Assembly (NCBI RefSeq): GCF_016616095.2
Contig: NZ_CP067089.2
Coordinates: 1,426,001 to 1,490,000 of the forward strand
Direction: 5' to 3'
Length of the DNA stretch: 64,000 bases
Source: Breznakiella homolactica
GTDB taxonomy: Bacteria; Spirochaetota; Spirochaetia; Treponematales; Breznakiellaceae
Part shown: one piece after another, positions 8,709-17,590 of the stretch
Position numbering within the stretch: the stretch's first letter is position 1
Layout: every line of letters begins with the position of its first letter
Program-made: the position numbers and the translations under genes
Notes under the pieces: model-generated
The model's database searches: none
What the model was told of the DNA's origin: nothing
The model's input: the letters and a program-made list of their open reading frames with translations, nothing else

Positions 8709-8790
8709 AGTTTCTGATACAAGGACTTAATTCCGTATATCAGAAACACCTACAATCGGAAATAGTTAAATAATCTAAATTATTAACTAT
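8709..8790 (-). repeat. Intercistronic two-hairpin element, family 2a (copy 1)
   Basis: Read on the minus strand: hairpin ATAGTTAATAAT...ATTATTTAACTAT, linker TTCCGATTG plus five bases, hairpin GTTTCTGATATAC...GTATCAGAAAC, then CTTAAAT. The pgi stop codon TAG lies inside the first hairpin, and the element ends 16 bases before the next start codon. A second copy at 60.31-60.40 kb keeps the linkers and changes both stems on both sides. Possible 5' leader RNA or mobile palindrome. Confidence 0.65.
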
Positions 8791-10370
8791 AGGATACCCA
8801 GAAGCTTACTGTAGGCATCCAGGGCGGAGTCTCCGGACTGACCGGACAGGACCTGTTTGGTCAGCACCTTCCCGAGCTGGACCCCTTCCTGGTCGAAACT
8901 GTTGAGGTTCCAGACAAATCCCTGGAACATAACCTTATTCTCAAAATGGGCCAGCAGCGCGCCCAGCGCCCGGGGATCGAGTTTTTTTCCGCAGATAAGG
9001 CTCGAGGGACGGCCGCCGGGGAACGACTTGTTTCCGTTGGGATCCGCTTTGCCCTTGGCAAAGGCAACGATCTGGGCCGCCAGGTTTGCCTTTAGTTTTG
9101 TCTGACTCACCGAGCCGTCCACTTCAACATCGTCTCCCAGCTGGCTCTCCAGAAACCCGATAAACTGCAGAGGAACAATATCCGTCCCCTGGTGCAGGAG
9201 CTGGTAAAAGGAATGCTGGCCGTTGGTTCCGGGCTCCCCGAAAACCACGGGCCCCGTGGCGTAATCCAGGGCTTCTCCGCGGCGGTTTACCCGTTTGCCG
9301 TTGGACTCCATATCAAGCTGCTGGAGGTGCGCCGGGAAACGGGACAGCGCCTGGCTGTAGGGAAGCACCGCGGTCGAGGGAAATCCGAGAAAATTCCGCT
9401 CCCAGACGCCGATCAGGGCATCGAGCAGGGCGGGATTTTTCATGATATCATTCTCTAAGGCGGATTTATCCGTTTCATGGGCGCCTTCCAGAAGCTCCGC
9501 AAAGGTTTCCCTGCCCAGGGCCAGGGAAAGGATTACCCCGCCCACGGCGGAGGTGGAAGAATACCGTCCGCCGATAAAATCGTCGATATAAAATGAATCC
9601 AGATAATCGGGATTGTGCGCCAGGGGACTCGTCTCGCTGGTGACCGCCACCATGTGTTTGCTGGGATCGAGACCGGCTTTTTTCAGTTTACCCTTGATAA
9701 AAAGCTCATTGGCCAGGGTCTCCTGGGTGGTCCCGCTTTTCGAAACCAGGATAAACAGGGTCCGCTCCAGATCCACCGAAGCGGCCACCTGGGCGCCGTC
9801 ATCGGGATCAACGTTGGAAATAAACCGGGCGGACAGTTTTTTCCGTCCCGCCGCGACGGCCCAGTTTTCCAGGGCCAGGTACAACGCCCGGGGACCGAGG
9901 TCGGAGCCGCCGATGCCGATCTGCACGGCGTACTCAAAGGACTTGCCGGTACTGCCCAGAATTTTTCCGTTCCGGACGAGATCGGCAAACACGGAGAACC
10001 GTTCCAGCTCCCGGGCGTAAAATTCGCCGAGATCCTTTCCTTCGTATATAACGGGCTTCCCAAGCTGGCCCCTGAGCAGATGGTGAAGAACCTTGCGGCC
10101 CTCCCCGGGATTCATAATTTCGCCGTCCAGGAGCAGTCTGTATTTTCCGATAAGATCCTGCTCATCCGAAAGGGCCTGGAGCAGTTCCAGCTCCGGGGTA
10201 TTCACTGCCTTCGCGGCCCAGGAATAAGAAAGTCCCCCGGCCATGGGCAGCAGGCAGGAGGCAACCCGCCGCTCATCCAGCAGCGGCGCGATATCATAGG
10301 GTTTACCCGCCGGCACCCGGCTCAGCAGTTTGGCATACGCCCCGGTTTCATCCAGATTCTTGTAATCCAT
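8787..10370 (-). CDS. pgi: Glucose-6-phosphate isomerase
   Basis: 527 residues, in the normal range. Both phosphoglucose isomerase signatures are present: IGIGGSDLGPRALYLAL (about residue 150) and SKSGTTQETLANEL (about 210). The C-terminal NENKVMFQG-like segment (FENKVMFQGFVWNLNSFDQE) carries the usual helix. It interconverts glucose-6-phosphate and fructose-6-phosphate in glycolysis in the cytoplasm. ATG 10370 has AAGGAA upstream. It follows argR with a 56-bp gap and is probably cotranscribed. Its stop codon is contributed by a repeat hairpin. Confidence 0.96.
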   Translation of the reverse strand: MDYKNLDETGAYAKLLSRVPAGKPYDIAPLLDERRVASCLLPMAGGLSYSWAAKAVNTPELELLQALSDEQDLIGKYRLLLDGEIMNPGEGRKVLHHLLRGQLGKPVIYEGKDLGEFYARELERFSVFADLVRNGKILGSTGKSFEYAVQIGIGGSDLGPRALYLALENWAVAAGRKKLSARFISNVDPDDGAQVAASVDLERTLFILVSKSGTTQETLANELFIKGKLKKAGLDPSKHMVAVTSETSPLAHNPDYLDSFYIDDFIGGRYSSTSAVGGVILSLALGRETFAELLEGAHETDKSALENDIMKNPALLDALIGVWERNFLGFPSTAVLPYSQALSRFPAHLQQLDMESNGKRVNRRGEALDYATGPVVFGEPGTNGQHSFYQLLHQGTDIVPLQFIGFLESQLGDDVEVDGSVSQTKLKANLAAQIVAFAKGKADPNGNKSFPGGRPSSLICGKKLDPRALGALLAHFENKVMFQGFVWNLNSFDQEGVQLGKVLTKQVLSGQSGDSALDAYSKLLGIL

Positions 10371-10426
10371 GGGTTTTTCCTTGTACTATTATTAAACTTG
10401 TATCCCTTCGCAGCGGTCAAAACGGA

Positions 10427-10900
10427 TTAATCTTCCAGTTCGGGGATACATTCCTTCATGTGGCGCATAAAATCATCCCCGGTGACACCTTCCCGGAGAC
10501 AAACAAATACCGTGTTATCCCTTCCGGAAATAGTCCCCAGGACATCCTCCAGGGCGAGGTTATCCACCGCCAGGGCAACGGAATCGGAATGTCCCGAATA
10601 CGTCCTGATAACCACCATATTCCCGGCCCAGTCGATGGACACGTACCCCCGGAGAAAATCGTGAATATAGGTCCGTTCGGTTTCCTGGCGTTCATCGTCA
10701 CCGGGAAGGGTATATACGTACCCGTTATGGCCGTCGGAAACTTTCCCGACCTTCAGGAGTTTGAGGTCCCTGGAAAGGGTCGCCTGGGTAACCATAAACC
10801 CTTCTTTCTGGAGGTGCCCCAGGAGGGCTTCCTGGGATTCGATACGGTAAGTTTTTATCAATTTACGGACCGCTTTAAGGCGCGCTAAACGTTCTTTCAC
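10427..10900 (-). CDS. argR: Arginine repressor ArgR
   Basis: 157 residues from GTG 10900, with GGAG six bases upstream. The N-terminal winged helix has the typical TQATLSRDLKLLKVGKV recognition region. The C-terminal oligomerisation and arginine-binding domain has GHSDSVALAVDNL and LGTISGRDNTVFVCL, including the conserved GTIAGDDT-like loop (here GTISGRDNT). It should form hexamers that bind ARG boxes when arginine is present. No arginine biosynthesis genes are adjacent; the ArgH-like gene at 53 kb lies in a catabolic unit. Regulation of pgi would be unusual; cotranscription is simply positional. Confidence 0.93.
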   Translation of the reverse strand: MKERLARLKAVRKLIKTYRIESQEALLGHLQKEGFMVTQATLSRDLKLLKVGKVSDGHNGYVYTLPGDDERQETERTYIHDFLRGYVSIDWAGNMVVIRTYSGHSDSVALAVDNLALEDVLGTISGRDNTVFVCLREGVTGDDFMRHMKECIPELED

Positions 10901-10957
10901 TCAATTCTCCGCACTGCTGAATTATTGGGGATCCCCGCACGCAACGGCACATGCCGA

Positions 10958-10977
10958 TTATTAAATAATTATTCCTA
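10958..10977 (-). promoter_or_regulatory. AT-rich palindrome upstream of argR, possible ARG box
   Basis: GATTATTAAATAATTATTCC contains the perfect palindrome TTATT-A-AATAA and an ATTC half-site resembling an ARG box. It lies 57 bp upstream of the argR start in the direction of transcription, where autoregulation would act. The match is weak. Confidence 0.25.
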
Positions 10978-11024
10978 TAACTTGCATAAAGATACAATGG
11001 TATGTGGTTTTTTTCAAGTGATAA

Positions 11025-11325
11025 GGGGGGAGCACAGAGTCTTTCATGCCGGAAAGCACCCGGGGAGAACGGTACTGCGGGTCCTGTCGTATAAAAAGGG
11101 GATTGGCTCCTCAGCGGCCTATGGCCTCGAAAGTCGCTCAATCCCCTTTTTATACGACACCCGGCGTTACCATCATGGCCCGGGTGCTTTCCGGCTTAAC
11201 CGGCTCGATACTGCCCTGCGCGGGAGGGCTGCTCCCCCTCGTTCCAGCCTTGCCGCACCAGTTATGGAGTTTTGCTCAGCAAAACTCCTAAAAGACTTGC
11301 CTCCCCTGGAGGCAAGTCTTACCCC
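11025..11325 (+). repeat. Palindromic element, family 1 type II (copy C), with tail hairpins
   Basis: Copy C starts GGGGGAGCACAGAGTCT (about 11027). Arms GCCGGAAAGCACCCGG (from 11048) and CCCGGGTGCTTTCCGG flank a perfect 20-bp stem (11086-11105 with 11139-11158). The stem differs from copy B at CGTAT/ATACG versus CTGAT/ATCAG, a compensated change. The loop reads GGCCTATGGCC instead of GGCCTGCGGCC. A tail follows with hairpins GGAGTTTTGC-TCA-GCAAAACTCC (11266-11288) and AAGACTTGCC...GGCAAGTCTT (11292-11320), which recur reversed in copy J. Confidence 0.8.
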
Positions 11326-11418
11326 ACTCCGGGTTCCCCGGGACGGAAGACAGCAGCACCACAGAGTGCCGGCTACTCCGCCATCCCGGAACAGCCTCCT
11401 CACCCAGCCCCCTCCTAG

Positions 11419-11620
11419 CCAGGGCAACCGCGGTATTACAGGAGGGCGGCACAGAAGCATGGTATGACAAGGTAGCGCCGGGTGTCGGAGGAAAGGGTGA
11501 AGGAGCGACTTTCGAGGCCGCAGGCCGACGAGGAGCCCTTCACCCTTTCCTCCGACGGGCCCCGCAGAAATGTATCTCCATACTTCTGTGCCGAGTATGC
11601 GTATACTGCGGTTACCCTGG
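11419..11620 (-). repeat. Palindromic element, family 1 type I (copy D)
   Basis: Terminal inverted repeats of 17 bp (11419-11435 and 11604-11620, 15 of 17 paired) match those of copy A. Outer arms ACAGAAGCATGG and CCATACTTCTGT surround a perfect 20-bp stem (GTCGGAGGAAAGGGTGAAGG at 11484-11503 with 11537-11556) and the conserved loop in inverted orientation. The 11326-11418 stretch between C and D holds no recognisable gene. The fapA start lies 110 bp downstream. Confidence 0.8.
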
Positions 11621-11730
11621 AACACCATTTTTGAAACATCCCGCAAACAATAGTATAGTTAGAGTAAGGATCAATTGCCTTACGATTCTGCGGAAAACAG
11701 CCGATATTGAAGTGGGATGGAGTAAATTTA

Positions 11731-13173
11731 ATGGAAGAGCAGAAAGAAAAGGCCCCCGGAGCCCGGGAGCAGGTATCCGAAAAACCTCAGAAAACAGCCC
11801 TTTTCGATCTCCATAAAAATGACGGTACCCTGGTTATCACCTTTTCCGAGAAGAATCTCGAGGCATGGGGGGATTTTATACCCCCTGTGGGCAAAGGCCA
11901 TCCCCTAACAGCGGACTACGTTTCCGCGGCCCTGAGCCGCTTCAATGTTACCTACGGTGTGCGCTGGGAAAATATCCAGGACGCCCTGGAGGCGGTGCAG
12001 AACAGCGGAAAACCGGTTAAGCACATACTTATTGCCCAGGGTGAACCTCCGGAGGACGAAGTCCCCGAGTATTTCCGTCTGGATCCGGAGCTCCGGAGAA
12101 CCACATTGCCCGGAGAAGATGTGATCCGGGTGGATTATAAAACAATTTCCCCCTATGTAATGGTAAAAAAGGACCAGCTTCTCGCTTCAAAATACCCCAA
12201 AGTAGAAGGCCACGACGGAAGAGATGTTCACGGTACGGTGATTCCCAAGGGAATCATCCGTATGAATACCGCCTCCTCGGGGAAAAACACCCGGTGCGAG
12301 GATGAGGGAATCTACGCGTCCATTGACGGGAGGCTCATTGATAAAGACGGTGAGCTGATGGTCGATGAGGTTCTGGTCATAAAAGGCCAGGTCGGCTATG
12401 CCACGGGGCATATCAGTTTCCCCGGGGATGTTATCATCGAAGGCCCCGTGGCGGACGGGTTTAAAATATTGTCCGGAGGGTCGGTCCTGGTAAAACAGAC
12501 CTTTGACGTGACGGATCTGGTGGCTAAAAAAGACCTCATCGTTACCGGAGGTATAATCGGCCGCGGCAGGGCGCTGGTAAAAACCGGCGGCGGACTTAAG
12601 GCAAAATTCATCAGAAACTGCCGGGTAGCCTGCCGCAGCACCATTACCATTGAATCGGAAATCGTCAATTCCAGTGTTTTTACCATGCAGAACCTCAATC
12701 TGGGCGATAAAGGCAGGATCCTGAGCGGCGAGATATACGCGGTTCACGGTATAAAAGCCGCCATGATCGGCAAACAATCCGGAAAAACCACGAAAATCCA
12801 CTGCGGGATCGATTTTACCGCCCAGCAGGAGAAGGATAAACTCAATCTCCGGCTCCGAATTCTGACGGCAAAACTCCAGAAACTCCGGGAATTAATGGAA
12901 AAAAACAGCGGCGACCCCGCGAAGGTCGCGAAAATGGAAGAGCTCGCCGAACGCCTCCAGGATGAAATCGGCAAGCTCTCAACCCGTATCGGGGATCTTC
13001 TCCTGCGGCTCAATGCCGATGAAAACGCCGCGGTGGAAGTAAGCGGTGAGATAGCCCGGGGAACACTGATAGAAATCTGCGGAATAGCCTATTACGTGGA
13101 CCAGAGTCTAAAACGGGTCCGATTCAGGCTTGATAAAGCCCAGGGAAAACTCGTTTACGAACCGCTGAAATAG
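11731..13173 (+). CDS. fapA: FapA-type DUF342 protein (flagellar assembly protein A family)
   Basis: 480 residues from ATG 11731 (GGAG eight bases upstream); an earlier ATG at 11707 lacks a site. The DUF342 core is clear: the KVEGHDGRDVHGTVIPKG box near residue 155, then a glycine-rich beta-helix of about residues 200-360 (VIKGQVGYATGHISFPGDVI, ILSGGSVLVKQTF). A coiled coil lies at about 365-425 (KLNLRLRILTAKLQKLRELM) and a beta-rich C-terminus follows. Family members affect flagellar assembly and cell-surface polymer production, and spirochaetes carry several paralogues. No flagellar gene adjoins it, so the specific role here is unproven. Confidence 0.85.
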   Translation: MEEQKEKAPGAREQVSEKPQKTALFDLHKNDGTLVITFSEKNLEAWGDFIPPVGKGHPLTADYVSAALSRFNVTYGVRWENIQDALEAVQNSGKPVKHILIAQGEPPEDEVPEYFRLDPELRRTTLPGEDVIRVDYKTISPYVMVKKDQLLASKYPKVEGHDGRDVHGTVIPKGIIRMNTASSGKNTRCEDEGIYASIDGRLIDKDGELMVDEVLVIKGQVGYATGHISFPGDVIIEGPVADGFKILSGGSVLVKQTFDVTDLVAKKDLIVTGGIIGRGRALVKTGGGLKAKFIRNCRVACRSTITIESEIVNSSVFTMQNLNLGDKGRILSGEIYAVHGIKAAMIGKQSGKTTKIHCGIDFTAQQEKDKLNLRLRILTAKLQKLRELMEKNSGDPAKVAKMEELAERLQDEIGKLSTRIGDLLLRLNADENAAVEVSGEIARGTLIEICGIAYYVDQSLKRVRFRLDKAQGKLVYEPLK

Positions 13174-13303
13174 TACCAGGACAGTCGCAGTATACAGAAT
13201 CATACCGATACTGATGGAATTTGACTGCGGGGCAGTACCATCCCCAGGATGCGGCCCCACCCGCTGCCGGAAGCGTTCTGCCATACCCAGTACCCCTCAC
13301 CGG

Positions 13304-13478
13304 TAGGACAACCGCATTATTTAGAGAACAACCATCACAGAAGCATGGCGGAACCGGAAACGCGGGGTGTCAGATGAAAAGAAACACCACACAGTGGTAT
13401 TTCTTTTCATCTGACAGGACCCCACGAAACGTATCTCCCTGCTTCCGTACTGGGTAATACATATTGCGGCTGTCCCTA
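13304..13478 (-). repeat. Palindromic element, family 1 type I (copy E)
   Basis: Terminal repeats TAGGACAACCGCATTAT (13304-13320) and ATATTGCGGCTGTCCCTA (13461-13478) are inverted with a one-base gap. The 16-bp stem GTCAGATGAAAAGAAA (13369-13384 with 13400-13415) is perfect and ends in ACCAC-ACA-GTGGT; the large conserved loop is absent. Stem and flanks match copy F at 1.8 kb. The rest of the 13174-13654 gap holds flank-like fragments, and TATAAT at 13520-13525 is a possible -10 for the next gene. Confidence 0.75.
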
Positions 13479-13654
13479 AAATAATGCAGCCGAATCTAGG
13501 ATAATAATAGTATATTTGGTATAATCGGTTGTGTTAGGATTGCTTTGTCGGCATCTTCAACAAAAACTTCAACGATTCACATGCCATGGAATGTGCATGC
13601 AACCCGCCTGTAACGGCGGCAATGGCTTCCGGGTTTTGGTGATGGAGGTTACCA

Positions 13655-14167
13655 GTGTACAGTGTAGGAATAGCGTATTTGCTCTGGCTTGTTTCGGGCT
13701 GCGGGGCTCTGGGTTTCCACCGGTTTTATCTGGGGAAGATACCCACGGGGCTCCTGTGGATGTTCACCGGCGGCATGTTCATGGCAGGCTCAATTTATGA
13801 CTTTTTCACCCTCCCCGGCCAGGTCCGGGAGGCGAATATCAGGGATGCCCTGTATAAGTCCCAGATCGGTTCGAATTCCCAGCACCGGGGTCAGTCCTGG
13901 CGCTACGTCAACGACGGCGGAACCCGGATCGTCAAGGAACACGAAAGTGTGGAACGGACGATCCTCAGGATAGCCAAACGGAACAAGGGAATTATTACCC
14001 CCAGCGAAATCGCCCTGGAAGCGGATATTTCAATTGATGAGGCAAAACGGGACCTCGAAGCCCTGGTCAACAAGGGCATTGCCGAAATCCGGGTCCGCCA
14101 GTCCGGGACCATTGTGTATACCCTCCCGGAATTCATGGATACCGATTCCCCTCTGGAGGATTTCTAG
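13655..14167 (+). CDS. TM2-domain membrane protein with winged-helix C-terminus
   Basis: 170 residues from GTG 13655, set by GGAGG six bases upstream. Residues 4-55 are a TM2 domain: two membrane helices joined by the GFHRFYLGKIPTGLLW turn and ending MAGSIYDFF. Residues about 95-160 look like a small winged helix (NKGIITPSEIALEADISIDE, AKRDLEALVNKGIAEIRV), a design seen in membrane-linked regulators. It may sense something at the membrane, but no ligand or target is evident. It ends 19 bp from the convergent mutS2 stop. Confidence 0.8.
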   Translation: MYSVGIAYLLWLVSGCGALGFHRFYLGKIPTGLLWMFTGGMFMAGSIYDFFTLPGQVREANIRDALYKSQIGSNSQHRGQSWRYVNDGGTRIVKEHESVERTILRIAKRNKGIITPSEIALEADISIDEAKRDLEALVNKGIAEIRVRQSGTIVYTLPEFMDTDSPLEDF

Positions 14168-14186
14168 GTCCGCGCAGAACACCCGG

Positions 14187-16640
14187 TCAGCCCCGCTTAA
14201 GCACTACTTCAGTCCGGCCGAAGCCGCCCAGTTCCGGCCGGGAAAAATAGTAGTCCGCTACCATGGGCTGGCGCCTGAGGAAATCATGAACCCCCTTCTG
14301 CAGAATGCCGTCTCCTTTCCCGTGGACCACTGAAAATTCGTAGAGGCCGGAAAGGGCCGCCGCGTCTATCTGCCGCTGCAGCGCCCGGAGGGCCTCTTCC
14401 AGGCGCATACCCCGGAGGCTTATTTCGAACTGGGCCTGGGCGGTGTCCGCGAGATCCAGGGAAGCGACGGAAACTTTTTTTTCTTCCTCCCGGGGCTGCA
14501 CCGGAATGAGGTCCCCTTCGGGAAACCCCATTTTCAGGGACCCGATCTCCACGATCCAGGTTCCCTTTTTATCCTGCCGGAGAACGGTCCCGCGGCGTTT
14601 GAATTCACCGGCAAGGACTTCCATCCCAGGGGCAATTGCCGGAATCTGATTCTGCCCGCCGTCACCGGGGGTCTCCAGTTCCTTCCGGTCCTTCCGGAGC
14701 TGTTCCTGCTGAGCTTCCAGTTCCGCGGCCTGGGCGGCGGCGGACTCTTCCAGTCCGGCGAGAAATTCCTTAACCTTGAGGGTCTTTTCCCGGGTAAGCT
14801 CCCCTTCCTTTATTTCCCGTACAAGGTTTTCGAGGGTTTTCCGGCTTTCCGAAAGAAAACGGTTTACCGTACCCATGCTGTTGTTTTTGAGATCCAGTTC
14901 TTTCTGCCTGAGCCGCAGTTCCTTGAGGTCCGCCTGCCTGCGTTCCTCCCGGAGCCGTTTCTCCTCGGCTTTGCCCGCTTCCAGGACATCATCCAGTTCC
15001 CGGTGTTTGTATTTAAGCCCGCTTATAAGGGCGGAAATATCGGACCGTTCCTCGTCAAGGTAACTCCGGGCCTTGGCGGTGATGTCCGGCCGCAGGCCGT
15101 TCCGGGCGGCAATGTCCAGGGCCCGGCTTTCACCGGGAATCCCCATGGCGATCCGGTAGGTCGGGGAAAGGGTTTTTCCGTCAAATTCCACCGAAGCGTT
15201 TTCAACACCCTCCCGGGTATACCCGTAATTTTTGAGAATCCCGTGATGGGTGGTGGTAAGAATCCTGACCTGTTTTTCGATAAGGTAATCCAGGATAGCC
15301 ATGGCAATGGCGCTCCCCTCCTCAGGATCGGTTCCCGACCCCAGTTCATCCAGGAGCACCAGAGAATCCGCGGTAGCCTGATCCGTTATGGAGGCGATAT
15401 TCGTCATGTGGGCGGAAAAGGTTGAAAGGGACTGGCTGATGGACTGCTCATCCCCGATATCCGCGTATACGCCGTCGAAAACCGGCAGCTTGGTTCCTTC
15501 CTCAGCGGGCAGAGCCAGGCCGAACTGGTTCATCAGGGCAAAAAGCCCCACGGTTTTCAGCGTGACGGTTTTGCCCCCCGTGTTGGGTCCGGTGATGATC
15601 ACCGTCCTGACGCCTCCGGGCATGGACAGGTCAATGGGCACCGCCTTGATTCCCAGCAGGGGATGGCGGGCCTGTTTGAGCACCAAGGGGCTGTCCATAC
15701 GGCCGTCTCCGGCGGCGAATACCCCGCGGGTTTCGTGGCTGTACCGGGCCCGGGCTCTGAGGGTTTCCAGGTTAAGAAGTTTTTCATGAAGCACCGCCAG
15801 GGAATCCCGTTCCCGGGCGATCACGGCGGTCATTTCCCGGAGGACCTTGAGAATTTCCGCGTCGAGCCTGCGCTGTTCAATAAGGATTTCATTGTTTTTT
15901 TCGACCACATCCTCGGGTTCAATAAAAAGGGTCTGGCCGGATGACGAAACTTCGTGGACGATGCCTTTGATGCGCCCTCTGAAATTGGCTTTTACCGCCA
16001 GGACCATCCGTCCGTCCCGCTGGGAAGGCAGCCCGGACTGGAGCATGCGGCGGTACTCTTCCCTGCCGGTGTACCGGGAACCGAGGGCGTCGAGGTCGCG
16101 GTTGAGATTATGGATGCGCTTCCGGATTTCCCGGAACTCCGGAAGATCCCGGAGGTCGCCGTCCCTGGTAAGGACCCGGAACACTTCCCGGGAAACCGGG
16201 CGGCAGTCGGGCAGTTCTGCGGCAAGTTCCGCAAGGACCGGAGACAGTTCGGGCCTGGAAAGCGGAGCGGTTCTTCCACCGCTTTCCCCTTCGCCGCCGG
16301 AATCGGTTTTCTTTCCCGTAAGCCACAGCCTGACTTCCTCCGCCCGGTCAACGAAAAGGCCCAGGGCGTAGGCTTCGTCCAGTTCCAGGACGGCTCCGTC
16401 GACGGCCAGTTTCGGCAGCAGAAAGCCGATGCTGGGGATACTCGTCCGGGGTTCCCCGGTAACGGAACCAATCAGCGCGGTCAGTTCCGAAACCACCGCC
16501 TTGAGGGAAGCGACCCCATCGGGATCCGTCCGGGGAACATCCCCGGTAATAAGGCCCGAAGCCTCCTCGCTCAGGGCCCGCTCGGCAACCCTGGCCCGGA
16601 TAATTTCGAATTCCAGGAGGGCGAAAGTTTTATCGTTCAT
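14187..16640 (-). CDS. mutS2: Endonuclease MutS2
   Basis: 817 residues, typical length. The MutS-type ATPase has Walker A GPNTGGKTVTLKTVG (about residue 350), STFSAHMTNIASI, and Walker B LLDELGSGTDPEEGSA (about 430). A long coiled coil follows (about 510-640), and the C-terminus (from about 745) is an Smr domain with the nuclease-type motif SVVHGKGDGILQKGV. The N-terminal mismatch-recognition domain of MutS1 is absent, as expected. MutS2 proteins act on recombination intermediates and, in some bacteria, on collided ribosomes. The start overlaps the rsgA stop (ATGA); last gene of the zinc-ribbon, murI, rsgA, mutS2 operon. Confidence 0.95.
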   Translation of the reverse strand: MNDKTFALLEFEIIRARVAERALSEEASGLITGDVPRTDPDGVASLKAVVSELTALIGSVTGEPRTSIPSIGFLLPKLAVDGAVLELDEAYALGLFVDRAEEVRLWLTGKKTDSGGEGESGGRTAPLSRPELSPVLAELAAELPDCRPVSREVFRVLTRDGDLRDLPEFREIRKRIHNLNRDLDALGSRYTGREEYRRMLQSGLPSQRDGRMVLAVKANFRGRIKGIVHEVSSSGQTLFIEPEDVVEKNNEILIEQRRLDAEILKVLREMTAVIARERDSLAVLHEKLLNLETLRARARYSHETRGVFAAGDGRMDSPLVLKQARHPLLGIKAVPIDLSMPGGVRTVIITGPNTGGKTVTLKTVGLFALMNQFGLALPAEEGTKLPVFDGVYADIGDEQSISQSLSTFSAHMTNIASITDQATADSLVLLDELGSGTDPEEGSAIAMAILDYLIEKQVRILTTTHHGILKNYGYTREGVENASVEFDGKTLSPTYRIAMGIPGESRALDIAARNGLRPDITAKARSYLDEERSDISALISGLKYKHRELDDVLEAGKAEEKRLREERRQADLKELRLRQKELDLKNNSMGTVNRFLSESRKTLENLVREIKEGELTREKTLKVKEFLAGLEESAAAQAAELEAQQEQLRKDRKELETPGDGGQNQIPAIAPGMEVLAGEFKRRGTVLRQDKKGTWIVEIGSLKMGFPEGDLIPVQPREEEKKVSVASLDLADTAQAQFEISLRGMRLEEALRALQRQIDAAALSGLYEFSVVHGKGDGILQKGVHDFLRRQPMVADYYFSRPELGGFGRTEVVLKRG

Positions 16641-17590
16641 GGGTTTTTACCGTACTCCGAAGCCGACTCTTTGAGGAAAAGTTCCTCCCGGATCCGGAGG
16701 AAACTTTCGTACCGGTCTTCATGGATAACCCCCGCGGCAACGGCTTCCATAATCTTGCACCCCGGTTCCGTGACATGGGTGCACGAAAGACCGTAACTGC
16801 ATCTCCCCGCCAGGGGCGCGAATTCACGCATATAAAAAACGAGATCCCCCGGGCCGATCCCGTCCGGAACCAGACGCCGGACACCGGGGGTATCGGTGAT
16901 ACGCGCGGGTCCCGCGGGAGTTTCGATTTCGACGAGCCGGGCCATGGTGGTGGTATGACTCCCGCGGTCGTATTTTTCAGTCAACGCGCCGGTCTTGAGC
17001 CCCATTCCGGGAGCCAGGGCGTTGATGATACTCGATTTGCCGACCCCGGACTGGCCCACGAGCACGGAAAAACGGTTCGCCGCCAGGTCCCGGAATTCAT
17101 CGAGCCCTTCCCCGGTATGGGCCGAAACCCTGAGTACCCGGTATCCTATCCTGATAAAATCCTCCAGGCGCTCTTCCACATCGGGATCATTATCGGATAG
17201 GTCGTACTTGTTGCACACCACCACTGGAGGAATATTGGCAATATCACCCTGGAGCAGCGCCCGGTCGAGAAAACGCGGACGGAACGGCGGCGAAGCCGGG
17301 GTGGTGACACAGAAAACAACGTCCACGTTGGCCGCCAGAAGCTGGGAGGACTGTCCTTTCTGGTTGAACCGGGTAAAGGCATTCCGCCGTTCCAGGAGAC
17401 TCAGAATGAGTCCGGTCCCGGGGTGTTCCGGATCGGGCTCAAACTCCACCCGGTCGCCCGGGGCCAGGGGATTGTAATATCCCTCAACACCCTTCAGGAC
17501 CTTTCCCTTTATACGGCATTCGGTTTCCCCTCCGCCGTCGTCCCGGAGGGTGAATATATTCCGGGAGCCCCGGATGACCAGGCCTGTCAT
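16637..17590 (-). CDS. rsgA: Ribosome small-subunit-dependent GTPase RsgA
   Basis: 317 residues from ATG 17590, which overlaps the murI TGA (ATGA) and so is preferred over an earlier in-frame start. An N-terminal OB-fold precedes a circularly permuted GTPase: VCNKYDLS (G4, about 127), SAHTGEG, GQSGVGKSSIINAL (G1, about 180), then a T-rich switch (GSHTTT) and DTPGVRRL (G3, about 232). The C-terminal zinc finger is CSYGLSCTHVTEPGC. It helps late assembly of the 30S ribosomal subunit. It lies between murI and mutS2 in a translationally coupled operon. Confidence 0.95.
   Translation of the reverse strand: MTGLVIRGSRNIFTLRDDGGGETECRIKGKVLKGVEGYYNPLAPGDRVEFEPDPEHPGTGLILSLLERRNAFTRFNQKGQSSQLLAANVDVVFCVTTPASPPFRPRFLDRALLQGDIANIPPVVVCNKYDLSDNDPDVEERLEDFIRIGYRVLRVSAHTGEGLDEFRDLAANRFSVLVGQSGVGKSSIINALAPGMGLKTGALTEKYDRGSHTTTMARLVEIETPAGPARITDTPGVRRLVPDGIGPGDLVFYMREFAPLAGRCSYGLSCTHVTEPGCKIMEAVAAGVIHEDRYESFLRIREELFLKESASEYGKNP

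Noticed and set aside
10925..11467. A 180-codon open frame across copies C and D, and similar frames in copies A, B, G and J whose peptides share GLESRS and DTRRY
   Set aside because: The shared peptides come from translating the repeat loop and stem. The frames lack ribosome sites and occur in both orientations of the element.
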